From NCBI GenBank assembly GCA_031388245.1, contig JANNED010000259.1:1-10777 (forward strand): 10,777 nt of DNA, given 5' to 3'. The notes beneath the pieces were generated by a model that worked only from the letters and a program-made list of their open reading frames with translations, was not told the DNA's origin and did not search any database. How positions within the stretch are numbered: the first letter of the stretch is position 1; each line of letters opens with the position of its first letter. Made by a program: the position numbers and the translations under genes. Shown here piece by piece: positions 1 through 5,869 of the stretch. Origin of the DNA: JANMDU01 sp031388245. Lineage in GTDB: Bacteria; Pseudomonadota; Gammaproteobacteria; Burkholderiales; Burkholderiaceae_C.

Positions 1-2199
1 GGTGCCCGGCGCACCGCTGATCACGATATCTTCTTGCGTGCTGCTGGCCGCGTTGTAGTTGCTGCCGCCCACAGGTTGGCCGCTGGCATATGTGCCGCCA
101 GGCGTGACCGTGCTGTTGACGGCGCCTTGCGCACTGCCGCCGCTGGTGCGCGTGGGATCCGCAAAACGCAGGTTGACAGGGTTTTGATACGTGCCTGCCG
201 CTGCGCCGTTGAGCGCGACGTTGAAAGTCACCGTCAGACTGCTGCCAGGATTGAGCATGAAGCTGCTGGTGGCATTGCCTGCTGTGCCGATGACGACGGT
301 ATTTGTGCCGCTGGCCGCCACAGGCGATGCAGGGCCTGCTGCGCCCGTGCCATAAGTGACCGTGGCGCTGCTGCCGCTCAAGGTGAAAGGCGCAGACAGC
401 GGATCGTTCAAGCCTACGGCATAAGCCAGGCCGGCATTTGGCGCGTTGCTCAGCACCACAACGTAAGTGCCGGTGGTATCGGGCGGGACGGTGCGTGTGC
501 CAGTCGTGGTGGATTTACTGGCGGTAAGCACAGGCAAGCATTCATAGCCAGGTCGCACGCCGACCACAGTGCCGCTGCTGACGGTGACTTGTGCGCCATC
601 TGTGCCAGGGGAAGCAAGCATATTGCCAGAGAAGCCTTGTGCGCGATCTTCTCGCGAGAGGCCATTGATTCCTCGTGTGAGCAAGGTGCTTCCAAGCGGG
701 GCGTTGTACATCACAACACCACCACCGCCGCCGCCGCCGGGGCCCTCTCGTTCGCCGCCACAACAATTGGTAAACGACTGCCCGTTGGGCGGGGTAAAAC
801 CATTGTTGCTTGTGTTCAAGTTGGAGTTGCTCCCATAACCACCGCGAGCGATGGCTGCCACATTGCCGTGGCCACTGCCCGCGATCACGAGCACAGATCC
901 TCCTGCACCGCCGCCGCCGCCGGCATCTTGCCCCGCATAAGAATCAATGCCCTTTTGCCCGTTACTTTGATACACAGCCGAGCCGGTAATGCTGCCAGCT
1001 CGCACGGCAACGATGCCGCCACCATAGCCACCCGAGCCCAAATTCACAGTGTCATTGTTCAAACTGCCAGAACCACCGCCACCGCCCATATAAATGCGCG
1101 TCGCAGCTGGGCTGCCAGTTTGTGGCACGCGAGAGCCGCCGAGACCGCCCACATCACGCAGGCCGTCGCCATTGAATGTTTGGCCGCCGGTGCCGCCTAC
1201 GCCGCCATTGCCGCCGCCGCCACCGCCTGAGTTGTGCGATGTACCGCCGCCGCCAGCATTGGCCGGTGCGCCACGCGCGAAATCGCCATTGGGGTACCCC
1301 ATGTTGGCAGCCGTGTTGTCAAGCATGTTATTGATAAGGATACCGGGATCGTTGTAGCCAGTGCCGCTGTCAAAGCTGCCCGCGGTGTTGAGCGACAGAA
1401 AACGCGGCGTGCCTGCAATGCCCTCGCCTTTGCCGCCACCATCCGCTGTCAAAGCGCTGGTGAAAAACCAGTAGCTTCCAGTGCAACAGCTGGAGTTAGA
1501 GCCACCTTGTGCGCCGCCTCGGAAACCTTGGTTGGATACGTTGATATGCGCTCCGACTCCAGTGTGGCTCAATGCGCCCGCCACATCTAGGCTCACCACG
1601 CCTCCTGTGGTGCCATTCCAAGGCACGGTGGTCACGGGGCTCGAAGCATTGATGCTGGCGCTTGGATACTGCGGCACACGAACCACTTGGTAGGTGCGCC
1701 TGGGTTGCACGGTGGTGTTTTGATCATAGGCATTGGCCAGCGCCGGCGTGAAGCTGATGGCCGCGCCCGCAGCCGTCGTCACACGCACATATTCAAACAA
1801 ACCGGCTTGCGGTGTCCCGAGGTAGCCGCTGGCTTGCGCGGTGCTTGAGAAGGTCACGGAATTGGCGTTGCCTGAAGATGTGCCATCGCCATACGCATCG
1901 CTGTCGGTGCTGTTGATGGTGACGCCTTGCATCTGGATGATCATGAGCATGTCGCCCACTGTGACGGTGCTGGCTGCACCTGTGGCTGTACCCAAGCTCA
2001 GGCTTGTGTTTCCTATGGCGAGATTGCCATTGCCTTGGTAAAAAGTGTTCACCACGCCGCTGATCGTGCCAGGCGCGTCTTTGCCGGGCGCAGCACAAAC
2101 CTGCGCCCCGGCCATCTGGCAAGCTGCCAACACCATGAGCCCTGCCAAACATGTGCGCAACCGCACAAGCTTTATTAAAGCGAAAGTATTCCATTGCAT
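1..2199 (-). CDS. Large exported Gly-rich protein with DUF11-like repeat (N-terminal part, runs off left edge)
   Basis: The frame read leftward from an ATG at 2199 is open for 733 codons to base 1 with no stop. I checked every in-frame triplet for stop complements. Residues 1-32 form an export signal: basic KLVRLR at 10-15, then a hydrophobic stretch. It contains both a lipobox-like LAAC (24-27) and an AGA|Q signal-peptidase-I-like site (30-33), so lipoprotein versus soluble export is undecided. Residues about 40-230 are Thr/Ser/Asn-rich, predicted beta, with a VVRVPQYPSA stretch (172-181) and GFRGG (225-229). Residues about 315-500 are Gly-rich, with runs of 4-7 Gly and Cys-Cys doublets at 238-239 and 479-480. 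Residues about 557-728 resemble one DUF11-type surface repeat (YVVVLSNAPNAG; GTYQNP; STQEDIVISG); more repeats probably follow beyond the edge. A cell-surface or adhesin-like role is inference. No Shine-Dalgarno is clear before 2199; an in-frame TTG at 2202 and upstream codons leave the start uncertain. Confidence 0.8.
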   Translation of the reverse strand, partial: MQWNTFALIKLVRLRTCLAGLMVLAACQMAGAQVCAAPGKDAPGTISGVVNTFYQGNGNLAIGNTSLSLGTATGAASTVTVGDMLMIIQMQGVTINSTDSDAYGDGTSSGNANSVTFSSTAQASGYLGTPQAGLFEYVRVTTAAGAAISFTPALANAYDQNTTVQPRRTYQVVRVPQYPSASINASSPVTTVPWNGTTGGVVSLDVAGALSHTGVGAHINVSNQGFRGGAQGGSNSSCCTGSYWFFTSALTADGGGKGEGIAGTPRFLSLNTAGSFDSGTGYNDPGILINNMLDNTAANMGYPNGDFARGAPANAGGGGTSHNSGGGGGGNGGVGGTGGQTFNGDGLRDVGGLGGSRVPQTGSPAATRIYMGGGGGSGSLNNDTVNLGSGGYGGGIVAVRAGSITGSAVYQSNGQKGIDSYAGQDAGGGGGAGGSVLVIAGSGHGNVAAIARGGYGSNSNLNTSNNGFTPPNGQSFTNCCGGEREGPGGGGGGGVVMYNAPLGSTLLTRGINGLSREDRAQGFSGNMLASPGTDGAQVTVSSGTVVGVRPGYECLPVLTASKSTTTGTRTVPPDTTGTYVVVLSNAPNAGLAYAVGLNDPLSAPFTLSGSSATVTYGTGAAGPASPVAASGTNTVVIGTAGNATSSFMLNPGSSLTVTFNVALNGAAAGTYQNPVNLRFADPTRTSGGSAQGAVNSTVTPGGTYASGQPVGGSNYNAASSTQEDIVISGAPGT

Positions 2200-2360
2200 C
2201 AAGCCATTGTATTTTTTTGTATCTATAAAAGTGCCGCCTGCATGAAAACTGGCTTTTCATTTCCTCATATATTCACAAAAGCAACGCATTGCTGTTGCAT
2301 ATCGGTGAAAACAAGAAACGAAGAAGCGCAAGAGACTGTATTTTTAATCAGTTATGGGTT

Positions 2361-2389
2361 TTGGACTGTGCATCGTATGCGGTTAGAAT
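2361..2389 (+). promoter_or_regulatory. Sigma-70 promoter of acpP
   Basis: TTGGAC (2361-2366) and TAGAAT (2384-2389) are separated by exactly 17 bp. They match the -35 and -10 consensus at five of six positions each (TTGACA, TATAAT). Transcription would start near 2396, leaving a leader of about 26 nt before the acpP ATG at 2422, with an AGAGGG Shine-Dalgarno at 2412-2417. This gives acpP its own promoter, fitting its separation from the other fab genes here. Confidence 0.75.
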
Positions 2390-2421
2390 CGCAGAGTTTT
2401 CAACAACCCTTAGAGGGACTT

Positions 2422-2661
2422 ATGAGTGATATTGAAGCACGTGTCAAAAAGATCATTGCCGAGCAACTCGGCGTGGAAGAATCGCAAGTGTCGCCAGAAA
2501 AAGCCTTTGTGGCTGATTTGGGGGCAGATTCGCTCGACACGGTTGAACTGGTCATGGCTCTGGAAGATGAATTCGGGATAGAAATTCCCGACGAAGATGC
2601 AGAAAAAATCACCACAGTGGGCGCAGCGATCGACTACGCCACTTCGCACAAAAAGGCTTGA
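2422..2661 (+). CDS. acpP: Acyl carrier protein AcpP
   Basis: This encodes a 79-residue acidic protein with the classic ACP fold sequence. The phosphopantetheine attachment motif GADSLD places the modified serine at S37, and helix II follows as TVELVMALEDEFGIEIPDED, which forms the acidic contact surface for Fab enzymes. ACP carries acyl intermediates as 4'-phosphopantetheine thioesters in the cytoplasmic type II fatty acid pathway, and also supplies acyl groups to lipid A and phospholipid synthesis. The ATG at 2422 gives the usual family length (E. coli 78 aa) and has AGAGGG just upstream; a longer in-frame extension back to 2194 has no family counterpart. A promoter lies at 2361-2389 and a terminator hairpin follows. 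The next gene is its partner enzyme FabF. Upstream, where fabG usually sits in this order, there is a divergent surface-protein gene instead. Confidence 0.97.
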   Translation: MSDIEARVKKIIAEQLGVEESQVSPEKAFVADLGADSLDTVELVMALEDEFGIEIPDEDAEKITTVGAAIDYATSHKKA

Positions 2662-2678
2662 TCTTGTGCAGTGCCTAG

Positions 2679-2711
2679 GGGCTGGCGGCTGAGAAGCTGC
2701 CTGCCCTTTTT
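2679..2711 (+). terminator. Intrinsic terminator/attenuator between acpP and fabF
   Basis: GGGC (2679-2682) pairs with GCCC (2703-2706). After a T-T mismatch, GGCGGCT (2684-2690) pairs with AGCTGCC (2695-2701), including one G-T pair, around a GAGA loop. TTTTT (2707-2711) follows directly. This is a textbook rho-independent shape. It lies 17 nt past the acpP stop and 32 nt before the fabF start, so it probably ends most transcripts after acpP and lets a fraction through to fabF. Confidence 0.75.
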
Positions 2712-2743
2712 CATTGGAGGCGGAAGTTTATTTCGGACAGCAT

Positions 2744-3988
2744 ATGAGCAAACGTCGCGTCGTCGTCACAGGTCTGGGCTGCATCAGCCCGGTTGGCAAT
2801 ACGGTGGAATCGAGCTGGGCAGCGCTGATTGCAGGGCAATCTGGCATTGCGGCTATCACCAAATTTGATGCCAGCGCCTTCTCTTGCAAAATTGCAGGCG
2901 AGGTCAAAGGGTTCAATGTGGAAGACTACATGTCGTCCAAAGAAGCCCGTACGATGGACACCTTTATTCATTACGGTATTGCTGCGGCGATGCAGGCCGT
3001 GAGAGACTCCGGCTTGGCGGTGAATGAGGCGCTAACCGATAGCCAATCAGTGCGCATTGGTGTGAACATTGGCTCAGGCATCGGCGGCTTGCCGCTGATC
3101 GAAAACACGCATGCCGAGTTGACTGCGCGTGGCCCGCGACGCATCACGCCATTCTTTGTACCGGCCAGCATCATCAACATGATCTCTGGCCATGTGAGCA
3201 TGAAATATGGCTTCAAAGGCCCCAATATTGCGGTGGTCACGGCATGCACCACCGGCTTGCATGCCATTGGCATTTCTGCGCGCATGATTGAGTATGGCGA
3301 TGCGGATGTGATGATATGCGGCGGCTCAGAGGCAACCGTCTCGCCTCTCGGTGTGGGCGGCTTTGCGGCGATGCGGGCGCTCTCCACGCGCAACGACGAC
3401 CCTGCCACGGCTTCGCGCCCATGGGACAAAGACCGCGATGGCTTTGTGCTCGGCGAAGGCGCGGGCGTGATGGTGATCGAAGAATACGAGCATGCTGTGG
3501 CGCGCGGCGCAAAGATTTATGCAGAGATTGCCGGCTTTGGCATGAGCGCAGATGCTGGCCACATGACCGCACCCAACATGGACGGCCCACGCCGCGCCAT
3601 GCTGTCTGCCATGGCCAATGCGGGTGTAACGCCAAGCGCTGTGGATTATGTGAATGCGCATGGCACATCCACACCATTGGGCGACATCAACGAAACGAAT
3701 GCCATCAAAGCCGCTCTGGGCGAGCATGCCAAAAACGTGGTGGTCAGCTCCACCAAGGGCGCCACCGGGCATTTGCTGGGCGGTGCGGGCGGGCTGGAAA
3801 GCGTTTTTACAGTGCTGGCATTGCACACCCAAACCATTCCGCCAACGATCAACATTCAAAACCAAGATCCTGAGTGCGATTTGGATTACTGCGCTAACAC
3901 GGCTCGTCAACGAGAGATCAAGGTGGCGCTGAAAAACAATTTCGGTTTTGGCGGCACCAACGGCGCTTTGGTTTTCAAGCGCATTTGA
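2744..3988 (+). CDS. fabF: 3-oxoacyl-ACP synthase II (FabF, KAS II)
   Basis: This encodes a 414-residue condensing enzyme that extends acyl-ACP with malonyl-ACP, releasing CO2, in fatty acid elongation in the cytoplasm. The length equals the family norm. The N-terminus MSKRRVVVTGLGCISPVG is canonical. The catalytic triad is visible: C168 in TACTT, H306 in NAHGTSTPLGD and H343 in TGHLLG, with the conserved lysine K338 in STKGATGH. The Gly-rich C-terminal motif FGFGGTNGALVF (400-411) is intact. The ATG at 2744 is chosen because it matches the family N-terminus. A TTG at 2714 would add ten atypical residues. Upstream spacing is odd: a strong GGAGGCGG (2716-2723) lies 20 nt before this ATG, while only GGACAG is close. 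It lies after acpP behind a terminator hairpin, and 33 nt before the YgfX-like gene of the rpoE block. Confidence 0.97.
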   Translation: MSKRRVVVTGLGCISPVGNTVESSWAALIAGQSGIAAITKFDASAFSCKIAGEVKGFNVEDYMSSKEARTMDTFIHYGIAAAMQAVRDSGLAVNEALTDSQSVRIGVNIGSGIGGLPLIENTHAELTARGPRRITPFFVPASIINMISGHVSMKYGFKGPNIAVVTACTTGLHAIGISARMIEYGDADVMICGGSEATVSPLGVGGFAAMRALSTRNDDPATASRPWDKDRDGFVLGEGAGVMVIEEYEHAVARGAKIYAEIAGFGMSADAGHMTAPNMDGPRRAMLSAMANAGVTPSAVDYVNAHGTSTPLGDINETNAIKAALGEHAKNVVVSSTKGATGHLLGGAGGLESVFTVLALHTQTIPPTINIQNQDPECDLDYCANTARQREIKVALKNNFGFGGTNGALVFKRI

Positions 3989-4021
3989 TCGCATCTGGCC
4001 AAAGCGCAGCCCTGTCCAGCA

Positions 4022-4525
4022 ATGCGCTATCCACCTGCCGTCACAACCCCTTTGGGCACCAGCCGGGTGTACCAATCCTTTGTGCTCATCGTTACTATAA
4101 TTTTGATAGCACTCTTCGTATATTCTATGCCGGCGAGTGGCTATTTTTCTTTAAAAAACAGCGCCGTATCGCTGCTGAGTCTGGTAGCGGTGGTTGGGTT
4201 GCTCTGCGATGCATGGCGCAAGCCCAAAGGCGTTTTGCACCATGCCCATGGCCAATGGGAATGGCAGCTTGGTGATCGTCAGCTTGCGGGAACTTTGCGA
4301 TTGCATCTTGATCTGCAATGTTACATGCTGGTGAGTTTTGTGCCCATCGCGCAGTCGCATCCGTTTTTTCCAACAACACAGTGGTTTCATCTCGAAGCGT
4401 GGCCCAGCCAAGCCGACAACCATGCCTCTGTTTGGCTGGCTTTGCGTCGTGCCGTGTATGCACCAGCTGCCATGGCGGCAACCTTTGCGACAGAACAAGG
4501 AAAATCTCATGAGGGTGCTGCCTGA
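4022..4525 (+). CDS. Small two-TM membrane protein upstream of rpoE, YgfX/CptA-like
   Basis: This encodes 167 residues. Two hydrophobic segments at about 19-35 (SFVLIVTIILIALFVYS, from residue 19) and 47-63 are separated by a short loop, then a cytoplasmic-type domain begins WRKPKG and continues with WEWQLGDRQLAG, TLRLHLDLQCYMLVSF and VWLALRRAVYAP. Two TMs followed by a W-x-L-x-x-G beta-rich part and a terminal LRRAV segment resemble the YgfX (CptA, DUF1434) family. That resemblance is by eye, and the function here is unknown. The position between fabF and rpoE is typical for Burkholderiales. The last 17 nt overlap rpoE, which suggests translational coupling. No good Shine-Dalgarno precedes the ATG at 4022, and in-frame TTG or GTG codons at 4052-4084 are alternatives. 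TM1 is partly encoded by an AT-rich mini inverted repeat (4095-4109), and a sigma-E-like promoter lies inside the gene. Confidence 0.7.
   Translation: MRYPPAVTTPLGTSRVYQSFVLIVTIILIALFVYSMPASGYFSLKNSAVSLLSLVAVVGLLCDAWRKPKGVLHHAHGQWEWQLGDRQLAGTLRLHLDLQCYMLVSFVPIAQSHPFFPTTQWFHLEAWPSQADNHASVWLALRRAVYAPAAMAATFATEQGKSHEGAA
4095..4109. repeat. AT-rich mini inverted repeat inside the YgfX-like gene
   Basis: CTAT (4095-4098) and ATAG (4106-4109) flank AATTTTG, giving ACTATAATTTTGATAGC in context. The arms and AT-rich core match the other GCTAT...ATAGC-type elements in this window (5919-5939, 9267-9279, 9319-9335). Here it is in frame and encodes part of the first membrane segment. The stem is very short, so the call rests on resemblance among copies. 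Confidence 0.35.
4289..4316 (+). promoter_or_regulatory. Candidate sigma-E (RpoE/AlgU-type) promoter for rpoE-rseA-rseB-degP
   Basis: GGAACTT (4289-4295) is a full match to the sigma-E -35 element. TCTGC (4312-4316) lies after a 16-nt spacer and matches four of five bases of the TCTGA -10 element. Transcription would start near 4323, about 185 nt before the rpoE start and inside the YgfX-like gene. Autoregulation by sigma-E is known for rpoE/algU operons in gamma- and betaproteobacteria. Its use here is inference, because the bases also code for protein. Confidence 0.45.
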
Positions 4526-5201
4526 AATGGACGCGCTCACAGAAACCCCCACGCAAAAACTGGTGATGGCACCTGCGCCCGATCCTGATCAAGCATTGGT
4601 AGAAATCGCCAAAGGCGGCGGGCCAAGCGGCGAGCGCGCTTTTGAGCTGCTTTTCATCAAATACCGAAAAAAGCTTGAGCGCATGATCTCGCGCATGGTG
4701 CGAGACGATGGTGCCATGCAAGATATTGTGCAGGAGAGTTTCCTCAAAGCATGGCGAGCGATGGCCGGTTTCCGGGGTGAATCACAGTTCTACACTTGGC
4801 TTTACCGCATCGCCATCAACACGGCGAAAAAGCATTTGGTGGCGACAAGGAAAAATCCGGTGATCAGCGAATCCTCCCTGCGCTCTGGCAGCGAAGAGGG
4901 CGATGAATCAAATCCTCTGACGGAAGCGCTGATGAATGGTGGCGGTGAAGTTGAAACACCAGAAGCCGCCTATGCTGCGCAAGAGATTGCTGTGGCGGTG
5001 AATGAAGCCTTGGAAGCACTGCCAGAGGAACTGCGCCGCGCTTTGGTACTCAGAGAAATGGAAGGTCTGAGCTACGAAGACATCAGCGAGACCATGGATT
5101 GCCCAATTGGCACCGTGCGCTCGCGGATTTTCCGAGCCAGAGAAGCCATTTCCGCCCGCATCAAACCCATGCTCGAGCGGCAAACGGGCAAAAGGTGGTG
5201 A
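4509..5201 (+). CDS. rpoE: RNA polymerase sigma factor RpoE (ECF sigma-E)
   Basis: This encodes a 230-residue group 4 (ECF) sigma factor that directs RNA polymerase to envelope-stress promoters. Sigma region 2 spans about 45-112: FELLFIKYRKKLERMI, the DIVQESFLKAWRA core-binding and -10 segment, then YTWLYRIAINTAKKHL. An acidic, Gly-rich linker follows (about 120-157). Region 4 spans about 166-220: LPEELRRALVLREMEGLSYEDI, then the DNA-recognition helix IGTVRSRIFRAREAI. The ATG at 4509 is preferred because AAGGA (4497-4501) lies 7 nt before it; an in-frame ATG at 4527 would remove six residues. The 17-nt overlap with the preceding gene points to coupled translation. It is followed by its anti-sigma factor and RseB. 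It should be held inactive at the membrane by RseA until stress. A sigma-E-like promoter upstream suggests positive autoregulation. Confidence 0.96.
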   Translation: MRVLPEMDALTETPTQKLVMAPAPDPDQALVEIAKGGGPSGERAFELLFIKYRKKLERMISRMVRDDGAMQDIVQESFLKAWRAMAGFRGESQFYTWLYRIAINTAKKHLVATRKNPVISESSLRSGSEEGDESNPLTEALMNGGGEVETPEAAYAAQEIAVAVNEALEALPEELRRALVLREMEGLSYEDISETMDCPIGTVRSRIFRAREAISARIKPMLERQTGKRW

Positions 5202-5255
5202 CAGGTGTGCGCACAACTGGCATGGAGCAAGACACGGTAACTTGGAATAATGACC

Positions 5256-5846
5256 ATGGAATACGTTGAACTAGACAATCTTACATTGCAAGAGCGCCTC
5301 AGTGCCCTGTACGACGGCGAGCTCTCCGCAATTCAAGCGGCAGCGCTGGTGCAGGCCAGCCTCGCGCAAGACGATGTGATGCAGTCATGGGGCAGCATGA
5401 GCGCCATCAGCCACGTGCTTCGCGAGAGCCACACCAGGCCATGGCTTGCGCCAACTGCAGCGCCCGTGAACACAAAGCCTGTACACGCTGCAGCCATCCC
5501 TGAAGCCGCCAATGACAGCGTATTCCGCTGGAAGATGGTGGCAGGGCTGGCTGCATTTGCAGCGGTAGGCTCTTTGGCTTGGGGTCTGCTGGGCAGCTTG
5601 GGCGACAAGACAGACACGCAGAGCGGCACGGTGCTCGCGCAAGGCCAGACCGCAGCTGCTGGCAACAAGCCTAACGCAGCGCTGATTGCCGTTGGCGGGC
5701 AAATCGCAGGCCAAGAAGTGACGATCCTTCGTGATCCGCGTTTGGATGAGTTGCTGGCTGCGCACAAGCAATTTGGCGGTGCCTCTGCATTGCAACAGCC
5801 CGCCGGCTCGCTGCGAAGCGTATCGCTTGGCGGCACACGGCCTTGA
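5256..5846 (+). CDS. rseA: Sigma-E anti-sigma factor RseA/MucA
   Basis: This encodes a 196-residue single-pass inner-membrane protein. The N-terminal cytoplasmic part has the RseA signature LSALYDGELSAIQAA (16-30), which binds sigma-E. A proline/alanine-rich linker leads to one membrane segment, MVAGLAAFAAVGSLAWGLLG (94-113). The periplasmic tail ends with a conserved-looking TILRDPRLDELLAAHKQFGG (156-175). In the known pathway the periplasmic part is cut by a DegS-type protease, and a RseP-type protease then cuts within the membrane; RseB binding blocks this. The ATG at 5256 has GGA 9 nt upstream, whereas the ATG at 5250 is only 3 nt from it. It lies 54 nt after rpoE and ends just before rseB. 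The length is close to Pseudomonas MucA. Identity rests on the N-terminal motif, topology and neighbours. Confidence 0.92.
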   Translation: MEYVELDNLTLQERLSALYDGELSAIQAAALVQASLAQDDVMQSWGSMSAISHVLRESHTRPWLAPTAAPVNTKPVHAAAIPEAANDSVFRWKMVAGLAAFAAVGSLAWGLLGSLGDKTDTQSGTVLAQGQTAAAGNKPNAALIAVGGQIAGQEVTILRDPRLDELLAAHKQFGGASALQQPAGSLRSVSLGGTRP

Positions 5847-5869
5847 GATCTGCCCAACCCTCTGTCGCC

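Noticed and set aside
718..739. Triplet-repeat-like run encoding poly-Gly, considered as a hypermutable microsatellite
   Set aside because: The run mixes GGC and GGT codons and is short. Changes would be in whole codons and keep the frame, so there is no sign of switching.
34..1230. A 398-codon open frame on the plus strand
   Set aside because: It is exactly in antisense register with the minus-strand surface-protein frame; Gly, Ala, Thr and Ser codons there rarely produce stops on the opposite strand. Its product is a Cys/Arg/Ala mix with no recognisable domain, and no Shine-Dalgarno was seen.
2212..2218. A run of seven T just upstream of the minus-strand surface-protein gene, considered as a phase-variation tract
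   Set aside because: Seven bases is short for slippage control, and no convincing -35/-10 pair surrounds it, so I cannot support phase variation.
1793..2260. A 155-codon minus-strand frame starting upstream of the surface protein
   Set aside because: It overlaps the larger frame out of phase, is rich in His/Arg/Gln with no domain, and ends early, whereas the chosen frame has a signal peptide and stays open for 733 codons.
2301..2318. GCAAC...GTTGC hairpin in the acpP upstream region, considered as an operator
   Set aside because: It is a five-base stem with an eight-base loop, has no match to a known fatty-acid regulator site, and lies about 40 bp upstream of the -35 element.
3326..4075. 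A 249-codon minus-strand frame opposite fabF
   Set aside because: It is a shadow of the fabF codons; its His/Arg/Cys-rich product has no recognisable domain and fabF is unambiguous.
5027..5054. GGAACTG-N16-TCAGA, a second sigma-E-like match inside rpoE
   Set aside because: It encodes the conserved region 4 sequence EELRRALVLRE, so the bases are explained by the protein, and the -35 match is poorer than the one at 4289.
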